NCBI GenBank assembly: GCA_022865725.1
Contig: JALHTP010000352.1
Location: forward strand, 1 to 26,205
Direction of reading: 5' to 3'
DNA from: Methyloceanibacter sp.
Lineage (GTDB): Bacteria > Pseudomonadota > Alphaproteobacteria > Rhizobiales > Methyloligellaceae
DNA length: 26,205 nt
The notes under the pieces were generated by a model. That model was not told where the DNA came from and did no database searches. It was given only the letters and a program-made list of their open reading frames with translations. Positions 1 to 7,199 of the stretch are shown here, one piece after another. Both the position numbers and the translations under genes were made by a program. Position 1 is the first letter of the stretch; each line of letters starts with the position of its first letter.

Positions 1-478
1 TGCTGCGTGGCCGGACCAGTGTCGCCGCCTAGGCGCTAATCGCCGATTGACAGGATAGGTCGCATTTATCGTGATTTTGGGAGGCGTGTGGAGCGAGCAT
101 TTCCCCCAGCAGTAGTGGTATGTGCGGGACCGTACGTCACGGATTGCGCCATCGCCCTCATATCTCGCGGATGAAATCCGGCGAGGCGCTTCTGCTTGCT
201 TATCCTCTCCCCTTGGGGGAGAGGACGGCGAGCGTTCTACCGCTCGCCGGGCGAGGGGGTTTAGGGGTCGACCTGCTCGATCCCCCTCACCCTTTCCGCC
301 ATGCGACTTGCGCGCGTTGATGCGTTAGCGCTTCCGCACCTTGATCGCAGCGCGCGCAAGATCGGGGCGGAAAAACCCTCTCCCCAAGGGGAGAGGAGAA
401 TCGGCGGAGCTTGTCGCTTGCATTACCGCCGCCGCACCCCAGCTATTAGCGCGCGAGTGAACACAAGGAGTGCTGAGC
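1..478. other. Gene-free leader region with palindromic repeats
   Basis: No convincing gene is visible in these 478 bases. The short open frames on both strands have no family resemblance and run through palindromes. The first ~40 bases could be the tail of an upstream gene, but all three forward frames stop within about 55 bases and nothing identifies one. The region holds two self-complementary G/C elements (204-224 and 377-396). Just before creA lies its ribosome binding site AAGGAG at 465-470. Confidence 0.6.
204..396. repeat. Pair of G/C palindromes, intergenic repeat type
   Basis: Two near-identical palindromes lie 152 bases apart. At 204-224 the arms are CCTCTCCCC and GGGGAGAGG, with a TT centre and one extra G. 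At 377-396 the same arms flank AA, giving a perfect 20-base palindrome. Elements with this core are common dispersed intergenic repeats in Rhizobiales genomes; that is general knowledge and was not tested here. The stretch between them is rich in CCCTCACCC and GGCGAGCG motifs. Such units may act as transcript ends or nucleoid-protein sites, but nothing here proves a role. Confidence 0.6.
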
Positions 479-979
479 ATGCGGCTACATCTAAGTCTGG
501 CTCGGGCGATAAAAGTGCTTCTGCCGGCGGCGGCGTTGCTCCTTGCCGCGTCGAGCCTGGCACGGGCCGACGATCTGGAATGCGTCAGCACGACCTTCAG
601 AATGTTGTCGCCGAGCGACAAGGTCTGCCTCAGCGTGTTCGACGATCCGAAGGTGCCGGGCGTCACCTGCTACATCTCGCAGGCGCGAACGGGCGGCTGG
701 GGCCAGCCGCTCGGGCTCAACGAGGACCCGTCGAATTTCTCGGTGTCCTGCCGGCAGATGGGGCCGATCAGCGTCGATCCTAAGACGCTGCCCGAGCGGG
801 AGGAGGCGTTCACCGAGAAAACATCGATCTTCTTCAAGAAGACGCGCATCTACCGGATTCCCGACCTGAAGCGCAATTCGCTGATCTATCTCGCCATCAG
901 CGCCAAGCTGATCGAGGGCTCGCCGGCGAATTCGGTCAGCTCCGTGCCGATCATGGTCTGGCCAGAAGCGAAGCCTTGA
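479..979 (+). CDS. creA: CreA family periplasmic protein
   Basis: This is a 166-residue exported protein of the CreA family, whose biochemical role is unknown. Residues 1-30 form a signal peptide: a basic start, a hydrophobic Leu/Ala core and a probable cleavage after Ala-Arg-Ala30. The mature part shows family hallmarks: a VFDDPKVPGVTCYIS segment around residues 53-67, a GLNEDPSNFSVSCRQ segment around 79-93 and a basic FFKKTRIYR stretch. Four cysteines (35, 50, 64, 91) would allow disulphides in the periplasm. The ATG at 479 was chosen because AAGGAG ends 8 bases before it. A GTG at 470 is in frame but overlaps that ribosome binding site. Length fits the family (about 150-160 residues). It appears monocistronic. 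Confidence 0.92.
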   Translation: MRLHLSLARAIKVLLPAAALLLAASSLARADDLECVSTTFRMLSPSDKVCLSVFDDPKVPGVTCYISQARTGGWGQPLGLNEDPSNFSVSCRQMGPISVDPKTLPEREEAFTEKTSIFFKKTRIYRIPDLKRNSLIYLAISAKLIEGSPANSVSSVPIMVWPEAKP

Positions 980-994
980 GGCAGGTGCTCCTGT

Positions 995-1103
995 TGTCAT
1001 CGCCCGGCTTGACCGGGCGATCCAGTAACCTCTGGCAACGGAGCGCGGTAAGGCGGATCGACAGGCAACGGGCTACTGGATGCCCGCCTTCGCGGGCATG
1101 ACA
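995..1103. repeat. Inverted pair of palindromes (BIME-like element)
   Basis: The 109-base spacer between creA and the end of trxB is almost entirely one inverted element. The left unit runs from TGTCAT through a CGCCCGG/CCGGGCG stem (1001-1019) to ATCCAGTA. The right unit starts TACTGGAT, passes through an ATGCCCGC/GCGGGCAT stem (1080-1099) and ends ATGACA. The outer borders TGTCAT and ATGACA are exact reverse complements, as are ATCCAGTA and TACTGGAT. This is the architecture of paired REP-type palindromes. Because creA and trxB converge here, it may end transcription from both sides. Confidence 0.75.
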
Positions 1104-1112
1104 AAAGTGAGC

Positions 1113-2075
1113 CTACTCGGCGGCTTCGGCGAGCGCGTCGAGGCCGGCGAGATGCTTCTCGGCCTCGAGCGCGGCCATGCAGCCGAGCCCTGCCGCGGTG
1201 ACCGCCTGGCGATAGACGTCGTCGGCCACGTCGCCCGCGGCATACACGCCCGGAATATTGGTCGCGGTCGAGTGCGGCTTGGTGAGGATGTAGCCGGACG
1301 GCTTCATATCGAGTTGGCCCTTGAACAGCTCGCTCTGCGGCGTGTGCCCGATGGCGACGAAGATGCCGTCGATGGGAATGTGCACGATCTCGCCGGTGAG
1401 CGTGCTTTTGAGATTGGCGCCGGTGACGGAGAGCGGCTTGTCTTGGCCGGTGACCTCGTCGAGCTCGTAGTTCCACATCATTTCGATCTTCTTGTTGGCG
1501 AACAGGCGCTCCTGGAGGATCTTCTCGGAGCGGAGCACGCCGCGACGATGCACGAGCAGCACCTGGCTCGCGATATTGGCGAGGTAGAGCGCCTCCTCGA
1601 CCGCGGTGTTGCCGCCGCCGACCACGAGCACTTTCTTGCCGCGATAGAAGAAGCCGTCGCAGGTGGCGCAGGCCGAGACGCCGTAGCCCAGGAAGCGCTG
1701 CTCGGAGGCGAGCCCGAGATAGCGCGCCTTGGCGCCGGTGGCGACGATCAGCGCGTCCGCCGTGTATTCGGTATGGCTGTCGCCCTTGAGCCAGACCGGG
1801 CGGCGCTTGAGGTCGGCCTCGACGATGTGGTCGTGGATGATCTCGGTGCCGACATGGGCGGCTTGCAGCCGCATCTGCTCCATGAGCCAGGGACCCTGGA
1901 TCACGTCGGCGAAGCCCGGATAATTCTCCACGTCGGTGGTCGTGGTCATCTGACCGCCGGTCTGGATGCCGGCGATGAGGAGCGGCTTCAGCATGGCGCG
2001 CGCGGCATAGATGCCGGCGGTGTAGCCGGCGGGGCCTGAGCCGATGATGATCAGTTTGGCGTGGCGGGTGGCCAT
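1113..2075 (-). CDS. trxB: Thioredoxin-disulfide reductase TrxB
   Basis: This is a 320-residue cytosolic FAD/NADPH enzyme that passes electrons from NADPH to oxidised thioredoxin. The FAD-binding GSGPAG is at residues 12-17, followed by the family motif GGQMTTTTDVENYPGF. The redox-active CATC is at Cys136-Cys139 and the NADPH-binding GGGNTA at 153-158. A GVYAAGDVAD segment near the C terminus closes the FAD site. Length and domain order (FAD half, inserted NADPH domain, FAD half) are those of bacterial low-molecular-weight TrxB. The ATG start has only a weak purine tract upstream. It is probably transcribed alone, since a palindromic repeat lies in the 169-base spacer from the ELM1-family gene on the same strand. 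Confidence 0.97.
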   Translation of the reverse strand: MATRHAKLIIIGSGPAGYTAGIYAARAMLKPLLIAGIQTGGQMTTTTDVENYPGFADVIQGPWLMEQMRLQAAHVGTEIIHDHIVEADLKRRPVWLKGDSHTEYTADALIVATGAKARYLGLASEQRFLGYGVSACATCDGFFYRGKKVLVVGGGNTAVEEALYLANIASQVLLVHRRGVLRSEKILQERLFANKKIEMMWNYELDEVTGQDKPLSVTGANLKSTLTGEIVHIPIDGIFVAIGHTPQSELFKGQLDMKPSGYILTKPHSTATNIPGVYAAGDVADDVYRQAVTAAGLGCMAALEAEKHLAGLDALAEAAE

Positions 2076-2150
2076 GGATGCGTCGCTCTCACTTCAGACG
2101 GGGAGGACAAGAGGTAAGCGCAAGGCGATTGATCCGCAAGCCGGAGTCTC

Positions 2151-2243
2151 CCTCCCTCTGCAAGGGGGAGGCAGACATGGAGGTCGACGGCTAGACCCCC
2201 TCCCGGCGCGCAGGTGCGCCGACCTCCCCCTTTTCGGGGGAGG
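2151..2243. repeat. Palindromic G/C repeat between ELM1-family gene and trxB
   Basis: Two imperfect palindromes bracket this element. At 2151-2171 a CCTCCCT...AGGGGGAGG type unit is seen. At 2223-2243 CCTCCCCC and GGGGGAGG flank a five-base TTTTC loop. Between them GGCGC and GCGCC form a small inner stem (2205-2220). The right-hand stem begins just downstream of the ELM1-family stop codon on the minus strand, so it could end that transcript, although no clear T-run follows. The style resembles the 204-396 element. Confidence 0.55.
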
Positions 2244-2244
2244 A

Positions 2245-3336
2245 TTAGCCTTTGGTTTCAAGACCAAGCGCGCGGCGGATGGCGGAGGCGACCACCTCGG
2301 TGTCGTTGATTGGCGTGTAGCTCCAGGTCTCGAGGCTGCCCGTGAAGGGGCGCGTGGCGCCGCGCTCCTGCATCAGCCGGTGGAAGCGGGAAATCCTGGT
2401 CGAGCGCCCGTTGAGGCCTTGCACATAGACCGGCTTGCCGGTGCCCGCGGCCTCGGTGACCATGTTGACCGAATCCTCGGTGACGACGATGGCGTCGGCC
2501 AGCGCGAGAAAGGCGAAATAGGGATTGTCGCTCACCCCGTCCCAGACGATGTGGGGAACGTCCTCGATGGCGGCGGAAAGCGCGGCGAGCGAGTCGGGCC
2601 GCGTGCGGCGGGACGGCGTGACCAGCAGCGCGGCCCCGCTGTCACGGGCAAGGGCAGCGAGCTTCGCGCCGAAGGATGCGGCAAGCTCCGGCGGGAAGCT
2701 GAAGGCCTGGCTCTCGCCGCCAAGCAGCACCGCGACGCGCGGGCGGGGCAGGGCATCGATGCGAGGTGCGAAGCGCTTTGCCGCTTCGGCAAGCCGCGCG
2801 GCGGTGACGCTGTGCACCGCGCCGAACGTGGTGATGGCGTTCGGCGCTTCGAAATCGTCGTGGACCGGCACGGCAAGGAGGTCGAAGAGCCGCGCCGGGA
2901 CTTTCGGGTTCTGGATGTGCAGCGCGAAGGCGTGCGGCTTGGAGAGCCGCTTGATGGCGAGCGCGATGGGCACGCTGCGCCTGCCTATGGAGATGATGAG
3001 GCGGGGCCAGGGCGCTTCCAGTCTCTCATTCGTAGCGACGAAGCGCAGCAGCCTTGCGGGAGGCACGAGGAGTTGCAGCGGCGCCGGGAGAAGCCGCATG
3101 GCGCCGGTCACGCGCACGCGCCTCAGGCTGAAGGGGAGGCCGACCGCCTCCGCCACGGCGATGCCTTGCGCCTCCATGCCGACCGCCCCGTCGGTGATGA
3201 TCCAGGTCTTGGCTGCTCTCGCCTCCTTGCTCTTGGCGATGAGGGCAGCGGCGTCGTCCGGTACAGGGGTTTTTGCCCGGGGCTTGGAGGCGGCTTTCCC
3301 TGGCCCGCTAAAACTTTTGGAACGGCTAGCGCTCAA
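2245..3336 (-). CDS. Mitochondrial-fission-ELM1 family protein (bacterial)
   Basis: This protein of about 363 residues belongs to the ELM1 family (formerly DUF1022), named after a plant factor that recruits dynamin to mitochondria. Bacterial members have unknown function; their fold resembles GT-B glycosyltransferases, which would suggest a nucleotide-sugar role. Visible hallmarks are WIITDGAVGMEAQ at residues 45-57, an ISIGRRSVPIALAIKRLSKP segment, HIQNP, and a C-terminal TEDSVNMVTEAAGTGKPV motif from residue 286 that resembles a donor-binding loop. The first ~40 residues are a basic Ser/Lys/Ala-rich tail outside the family core. No ATG lies before the core; the start taken is a TTG at 3336 after a purine-rich stretch, and it is uncertain. 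It is divergent from the Lrp-type gene. Confidence 0.85.
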   Translation of the reverse strand: MSASRSKSFSGPGKAASKPRAKTPVPDDAAALIAKSKEARAAKTWIITDGAVGMEAQGIAVAEAVGLPFSLRRVRVTGAMRLLPAPLQLLVPPARLLRFVATNERLEAPWPRLIISIGRRSVPIALAIKRLSKPHAFALHIQNPKVPARLFDLLAVPVHDDFEAPNAITTFGAVHSVTAARLAEAAKRFAPRIDALPRPRVAVLLGGESQAFSFPPELAASFGAKLAALARDSGAALLVTPSRRTRPDSLAALSAAIEDVPHIVWDGVSDNPYFAFLALADAIVVTEDSVNMVTEAAGTGKPVYVQGLNGRSTRISRFHRLMQERGATRPFTGSLETWSYTPINDTEVVASAIRRALGLETKG

Positions 3337-3453
3337 TTTCTTTTCGATTCTTTTGGCTGGAGGACGTAAAATTGCGCGAAAGGCGCGGAAGGGTGCGACC
3401 CTCGATGCCGCCTTCTAGCCCGCGACCGGCCCAATCGTCCAGGGAGAGGTAAG

Positions 3454-3975
3454 ATGCGTTCAGCCCGGCTCGATGTCACCGACTGGCGGATTCTGCGCGA
3501 ATTGCAGGCCGACGGGCGCATCACCAATGTCGATCTCGCCCGCAAAGTGGGGATCTCGGCGCCGCCTTGCTTGCGCCGCGTGCGCGCGCTGGAAGAGGCC
3601 GGGATCATCAAGGGCTTCACCGCGCTCCTCAACGACAAGGCGCTCGGCTTCGACGTTACCGCCTTCGCCATGATCAGGCTGCACAGCCAGGCGGAAGCCG
3701 ATCTCATCGCCTTCGAGGAGCGGGCGCGGAGCTCGGCCATCGTGCGCGATTGCTACATGCTCTCGGGCGAGATCGATTTCCTGTTGAGATGCGTGGCGCC
3801 GGACTTAAGCGCGTTCCAGGACTTCATCATCCACGAGCTGACGGCGGCGCCCAATGTGGCAAGCGTCAAGACCTCGCTCGTCATCCGCGCCTCGAAACAT
3901 GCGGCAGGCGTGCCCACCGAGCTTGCCGCGCAAGCCAACGCTCCGGCGCGGCAGATCGAGCGCGCGCGGAGTTGA
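3454..3975 (+). CDS. Lrp/AsnC family transcriptional regulator
   Basis: This is a 173-residue one-component regulator. Residues ~5-60 are the winged helix-turn-helix (DWRILRELQADGRITNVDLARKVGISAPPCLRRVRALEEAGII). Residues ~65-150 are the RAM effector/oligomerisation domain, with SGEIDFLLRCVAPDLSAFQDFI as its core. The family senses amino acids and usually represses its own promoter. GGGAGAGG lies 5 bases ahead of the ATG. The asparaginase gene starts only 19 bases after the stop, so both are likely one transcript and asparagine or aspartate is a reasonable ligand (inference). The C-terminal ~20 residues are an Ala/Arg-rich tail beyond the family core. Confidence 0.93.
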   Translation: MRSARLDVTDWRILRELQADGRITNVDLARKVGISAPPCLRRVRALEEAGIIKGFTALLNDKALGFDVTAFAMIRLHSQAEADLIAFEERARSSAIVRDCYMLSGEIDFLLRCVAPDLSAFQDFIIHELTAAPNVASVKTSLVIRASKHAAGVPTELAAQANAPARQIERARS

Positions 3976-3994
3976 CCGGCGCGTCGGTGCGAGC

Positions 3995-5062
3995 ATGAGT
4001 GAAACCAAGTCTACCAATCCCGCGCTCGTCGAGGTGATCAGGGGGAGCCTCGTCGAGAGCCGCCATTTTGGCGCGATCGCCGTCGCCGACGTTGACGGCC
4101 GGCTCGTGCTTGCGCTCGGCGATGTGCAGCGGCCGGTGTTCCCGCGCTCGGCCGTCAAGGCGATGCAAGCAATTCCGCTGGTAGAGAGCGGGGCGGCCGA
4201 TGCGTTTGGCCTGGGCGAGGCGGAGCTCGCCGTCGCTTGCGCCTCGCATAGCGGCGATCACGTGCATATCGAGGCGGTGCAAAGCCTGCTGGCCAAGGCG
4301 GGCCTCGACGAGAGTCAGCTTGCCTGCGGCGCGCATTGGCCGGTCAGCGAGACGGCGACGCGCGAGCTGATGCAGGCGCGACGGCGGCCGCAAGCCATCC
4401 ACAATAATTGCTCGGGCAAGCATGCCGGGATGCTTGCCGCTTGCGTCCAGCTCGGCCTCGATCCGAAAGGTTATGAGCGGCCGGACCACAGGCTGCAAAT
4501 CATGATCGCGGGAATCATTTCAGAGACTTGCGGTGGCGAGTTGGACCGCCCCCACATGGGCATCGATGGCTGCTCGGTGCCGACCTGGGCCCTTCCGCTC
4601 GGCGCGCTGGCGCAAGGCTTCGCCCGGCTCGGCACAGGGGACGGACTCTCTGACGCACGGGCCCGCGCCGCGATGCGGCTGGTCGGAGCCTGCTTCGCCT
4701 CGCCGGTTCTGGTGGCGGGGGAAGGGCGCTTCGATACGGTCGCAATATCGGCGCTCGCGCCCGCGGTCTTCACCAAAGGCGGCGCGGAAGGAGTGCATTG
4801 CGCTTCGCTGCCAGGGCTCGGGCTTGGGATCGCGGTCAAGGTCGAGGACGGCGCCAAGCGCGGGGCTGAGCGGGCGCTTGCCGAGGTTATCGCGGCGCTG
4901 CTACCGGAGGCGAGATTTGCTCTCGCCGATCAGCTCGAAGGCGAGAGCTTGAATTGGCGGAGCACGGTCGTGGGGCGGATCGCTGCCGGCGCCGACCTCA
5001 AGCGCGCCCTTGCCGGGATGGAGGCTGGACCTCGCCGCCAGGACGAGAGCGCGGTTCGGTGA
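3995..5062 (+). CDS. Asparaginase, Rhizobium etli type (asparaginase II family)
   Basis: This 355-residue cytosolic enzyme hydrolyses L-asparagine to aspartate and ammonia. It belongs to the Asparaginase_II Pfam family, which is unrelated to the E. coli enzymes. The catalytic residues known from R. etli ReAV (Ser48, Lys51, Cys135, Lys138, Cys189) all have counterparts here at a constant offset of four: Ser52-x-x-Lys55 in RSAVKAMQ, Cys139-x-x-Lys142 in NNCSGKHAGM and Cys193 in GIDGCSVP. Cys135, Lys138 and Cys189 are the zinc ligands in that enzyme. The ATG at 3995 was chosen because the family starts there; the frame is open further upstream, but that overlaps the regulator. It is probably cotranscribed with the Lrp/AsnC gene and convergent with the next gene. 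Confidence 0.93.
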   Translation: MSETKSTNPALVEVIRGSLVESRHFGAIAVADVDGRLVLALGDVQRPVFPRSAVKAMQAIPLVESGAADAFGLGEAELAVACASHSGDHVHIEAVQSLLAKAGLDESQLACGAHWPVSETATRELMQARRRPQAIHNNCSGKHAGMLAACVQLGLDPKGYERPDHRLQIMIAGIISETCGGELDRPHMGIDGCSVPTWALPLGALAQGFARLGTGDGLSDARARAAMRLVGACFASPVLVAGEGRFDTVAISALAPAVFTKGGAEGVHCASLPGLGLGIAVKVEDGAKRGAERALAEVIAALLPEARFALADQLEGESLNWRSTVVGRIAAGADLKRALAGMEAGPRRQDESAVR

Positions 5063-5092
5063 TTTTAGTCCTTCTTGAATCGTTGCGAGCGC

Positions 5093-6442
5093 TTAGCGGG
5101 AGACGTTGGCATAGACCGCGAGGTTCCGGTACGCCTCGGCGCTCTCCTTGGCGAGATCGGGGCCGACCGGCGTCGGACCCTTCATGGCGCGGATCGCGCC
5201 GTCCTTGGTGCCGGTGATCAGATTGTTGGCGATGAGCGCCGTTCCCGCCGATGGATCGATCGAGACGCCGATACCGATATGGGCGTTGCGGATCAGATTG
5301 TCGGTGATGCTCACGTCGCGCAGATAGCTCCACCAGCCGGCCGCGATGCCGTAGCCTTGCGCATTCTCGATGACGTTGCCGCTCACCACGCTGTCGGCCT
5401 CGACCGCGATGCCGTTGCCGTTGGTCCCGGCGGTCTTGCGGAATGACAGATTGCGGATCAGATTGCCCTGCACCACGGCGAGCCTGCCGCCTTCGTTGAA
5501 ATTGGTGACGGAGATTCCGGTCGCCGCGGTATCGACGAGATTGTTGGCGATGATGGCGCCTTCGAAGGAGAACTCGGCATAGAGCGCGACCTCGCCGAGC
5601 CGCGTGCAGGAGTTGCCGATCATCTGGCAGTTGGAGCCTGAATTGGAGCGGATCGCCGAGTAGGCGCAGTCGGCGATGCGGTTGCCGCTGACCAGCACGG
5701 AGCCGGCGCGAAACACATTGATGGCGTTGCCGTTCTGCCCGTCGCCGCCGCTCTTGGCAGCGATGCGCTCGATGCGGTTCGAGGCGACGATGGTGCCGTC
5801 CTCTCCCGCCTCCGACCGCCACACCAAAATGCCGTTGTCGCCGCAGTCGCGCACATGGTTATGCGCGATCTCGAGACCGCCGGCATCCTGGCTGAACAGG
5901 CCGCCTTTGCGGATGTCGCCGAACTCGCAATCCTTGATCCAGCCCGACACTTTGTGGAGCACTACGCCATCCTCGGTGCTGCCGAGGAAGCGGCAGCCGG
6001 AGATGTCGAGATGCCGCGTCTCGATCGCTTTGAGAAGCGAGCCGTTCTCTCCGAGCGGCTTGGCGGCGCCATCGAGCACGAGCCCGGCGAGCCGCACGTT
6101 CTCGGCCTGCTCAAGGCTCAGGATCGCGCCGCCGTCGCGATAGCGGAGGACCGAGCGCCCCGGCACGCCTTCGATCTGGGTGCCGGATTTGAGGGTGAGC
6201 CGGCTCGTCGAGTAGATGCCGGCGGGTAGAAACAGCGGCGTGCCGGTCTGCGCCGCCTCGTCGGCGGCAAGTTGCAGGGTCGCGGTCTGGTCGATGTCGC
6301 CGCCCCCCGCCACGATCCCATAAGTGCTGAAGGCCTGCGGGGCGTCAGCCTCGTCGCGGGCTGAGGCTGAGCGCGGTCCAGAAGCCGCTGCGAGGCCGAG
6401 ACCGAGGCCGCCTATGAGCACTTGCCTTCGTCCAACGCCCAT
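5093..6442 (-). CDS. Tat-exported right-handed beta-helix repeat protein (TIGR03808 type)
   Basis: This 449-residue protein has a twin-arginine signal: GRRQVLIGG at residues 4-12, then a hydrophobic Gly/Leu/Ala stretch, with likely cleavage after SASA28. The mature part begins with a pectate-lyase-like helix opener (DQTATLQLAADEAAQTGTPLFLPAGIY). It continues with about fifteen short coils of the pattern I-x-x-N-x-I/V (for example VSGNRIADC, IANNLVDTA, VSGNVIENA, ITDNLIRNA, IANNLITGT), typical of parallel beta-helices. It matches the twin-arginine-translocated repeat family TIGR03808 of Rhizobiales, which has no assigned function; a polysaccharide-active role is only an analogy. AAGGA precedes the ATG by 10 bases inside the upstream peptidase gene, which ends 3 bases before this start. 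Confidence 0.88.
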   Translation of the reverse strand: MGVGRRQVLIGGLGLGLAAASGPRSASARDEADAPQAFSTYGIVAGGGDIDQTATLQLAADEAAQTGTPLFLPAGIYSTSRLTLKSGTQIEGVPGRSVLRYRDGGAILSLEQAENVRLAGLVLDGAAKPLGENGSLLKAIETRHLDISGCRFLGSTEDGVVLHKVSGWIKDCEFGDIRKGGLFSQDAGGLEIAHNHVRDCGDNGILVWRSEAGEDGTIVASNRIERIAAKSGGDGQNGNAINVFRAGSVLVSGNRIADCAYSAIRSNSGSNCQMIGNSCTRLGEVALYAEFSFEGAIIANNLVDTAATGISVTNFNEGGRLAVVQGNLIRNLSFRKTAGTNGNGIAVEADSVVSGNVIENAQGYGIAAGWWSYLRDVSITDNLIRNAHIGIGVSIDPSAGTALIANNLITGTKDGAIRAMKGPTPVGPDLAKESAEAYRNLAVYANVSR

Positions 6443-6445
6443 CGC

Positions 6446-7147
6446 CTATGCGTCCTTTGCCCTCAACATGGCTTCGGCTTGCGGCATGGCTTCGCCTCGA
6501 GCAAAGACCGGGCCGATGGTTGCTTTCGCTGGGTCTTGCGCGCTCGCGAAGGTCACGACGAAGCGCAAAATCTCGTGCGCGCCTTGAAGCAGGGTCGCTT
6601 CGCTCACGGGGCCGCCTCTGGCCGACAGAGGCTGGATATGCACGAAGAGCACGAGAGGCGGTTCCGTTTGCCCGCGCGCCCAGTCGAGCGAGTGATAATA
6701 AAGAAAATTGCACAGATAGCCGCCCGCGGAACGCGACGCCACGGCGGGGAGGCCGCATGTCTTGAGATGCGCGGCAAGTGCCGCGGCCGGCAGCTTTGTG
6801 TCGAAGCGATCGGGTCCATCGGAGCGGATCGCAGGCCCCAAAGGCAAGGCGCCCGTCGCATCTTGGCGCAATGCGGCGCGGTTGTGAGCGGAACGCTCGA
6901 TGCGGAAAGTTCTCGCGCGCTCGCTGACACCGAAATGAATCATTACATGCGGTTGCAGCGTCTCGTAGAGGCGCGGCATGAGCGCGGCTGACTCCCATTC
7001 GGTCGGCAAGATTTGGGCATTGATCTCGCCATCGAAGTCCGGCGTAGGCCGCCGCTCCGCCAGCCTTTCGGCAAGCCAAGCCGAAGGGTTGTTGGGCACG
7101 CCCGGAAAGGGGCCAAAGCCCGTAAGAAGGACGCGCGGCCTCGCCAT
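6446..7147 (-). CDS. Pyroglutamyl-peptidase I family (C15) cysteine peptidase
   Basis: This 233-residue cytosolic protein of peptidase family C15 would remove N-terminal pyroglutamate from peptides. It opens with VLLTGFGPFPGVPNNPS, the usual family start. The Glu-Cys-His triad is intact: Glu84 in RIERSAHN, Cys146 in SAGGYLCNFLYY and His170 in LFVHIQP. Sequence outside the motifs is divergent (for example HFGVSERARTFRIERSAHN in place of the usual GLAGGR type loop), so the exact substrate is uncertain. The ATG has AGGAG only one base upstream, which is unusually tight, but no other start fits. The gene ends 3 bases before the Tat-exported beta-helix gene, so the two form an operon. Confidence 0.85.
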   Translation of the reverse strand: MARPRVLLTGFGPFPGVPNNPSAWLAERLAERRPTPDFDGEINAQILPTEWESAALMPRLYETLQPHVMIHFGVSERARTFRIERSAHNRAALRQDATGALPLGPAIRSDGPDRFDTKLPAAALAAHLKTCGLPAVASRSAGGYLCNFLYYHSLDWARGQTEPPLVLFVHIQPLSARGGPVSEATLLQGAHEILRFVVTFASAQDPAKATIGPVFARGEAMPQAEAMLRAKDA

Positions 7148-7199
7148 GCTCCTGGACTTACAAGGGGCTCAAGCGGGAGGGAAGCGAATTTGGCGCCGT

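Noticed and set aside
1080..2039. 319-codon open frame opposite trxB
   Set aside because: Pure antisense shadow of trxB; it starts inside the palindromic repeat and has no recognisable family sequence.
2044..3369. 441-codon open frame opposite the ELM1-family gene
   Set aside because: Antisense to a conserved family and runs through a palindromic repeat; composition is Arg/Gly-rich without structure.
3854..3994. N-terminal extension of the asparaginase into the Lrp/AsnC gene
   Set aside because: The extra 47 residues are Arg/Pro-rich shadow sequence, and family numbering fits the ATG at 3995.
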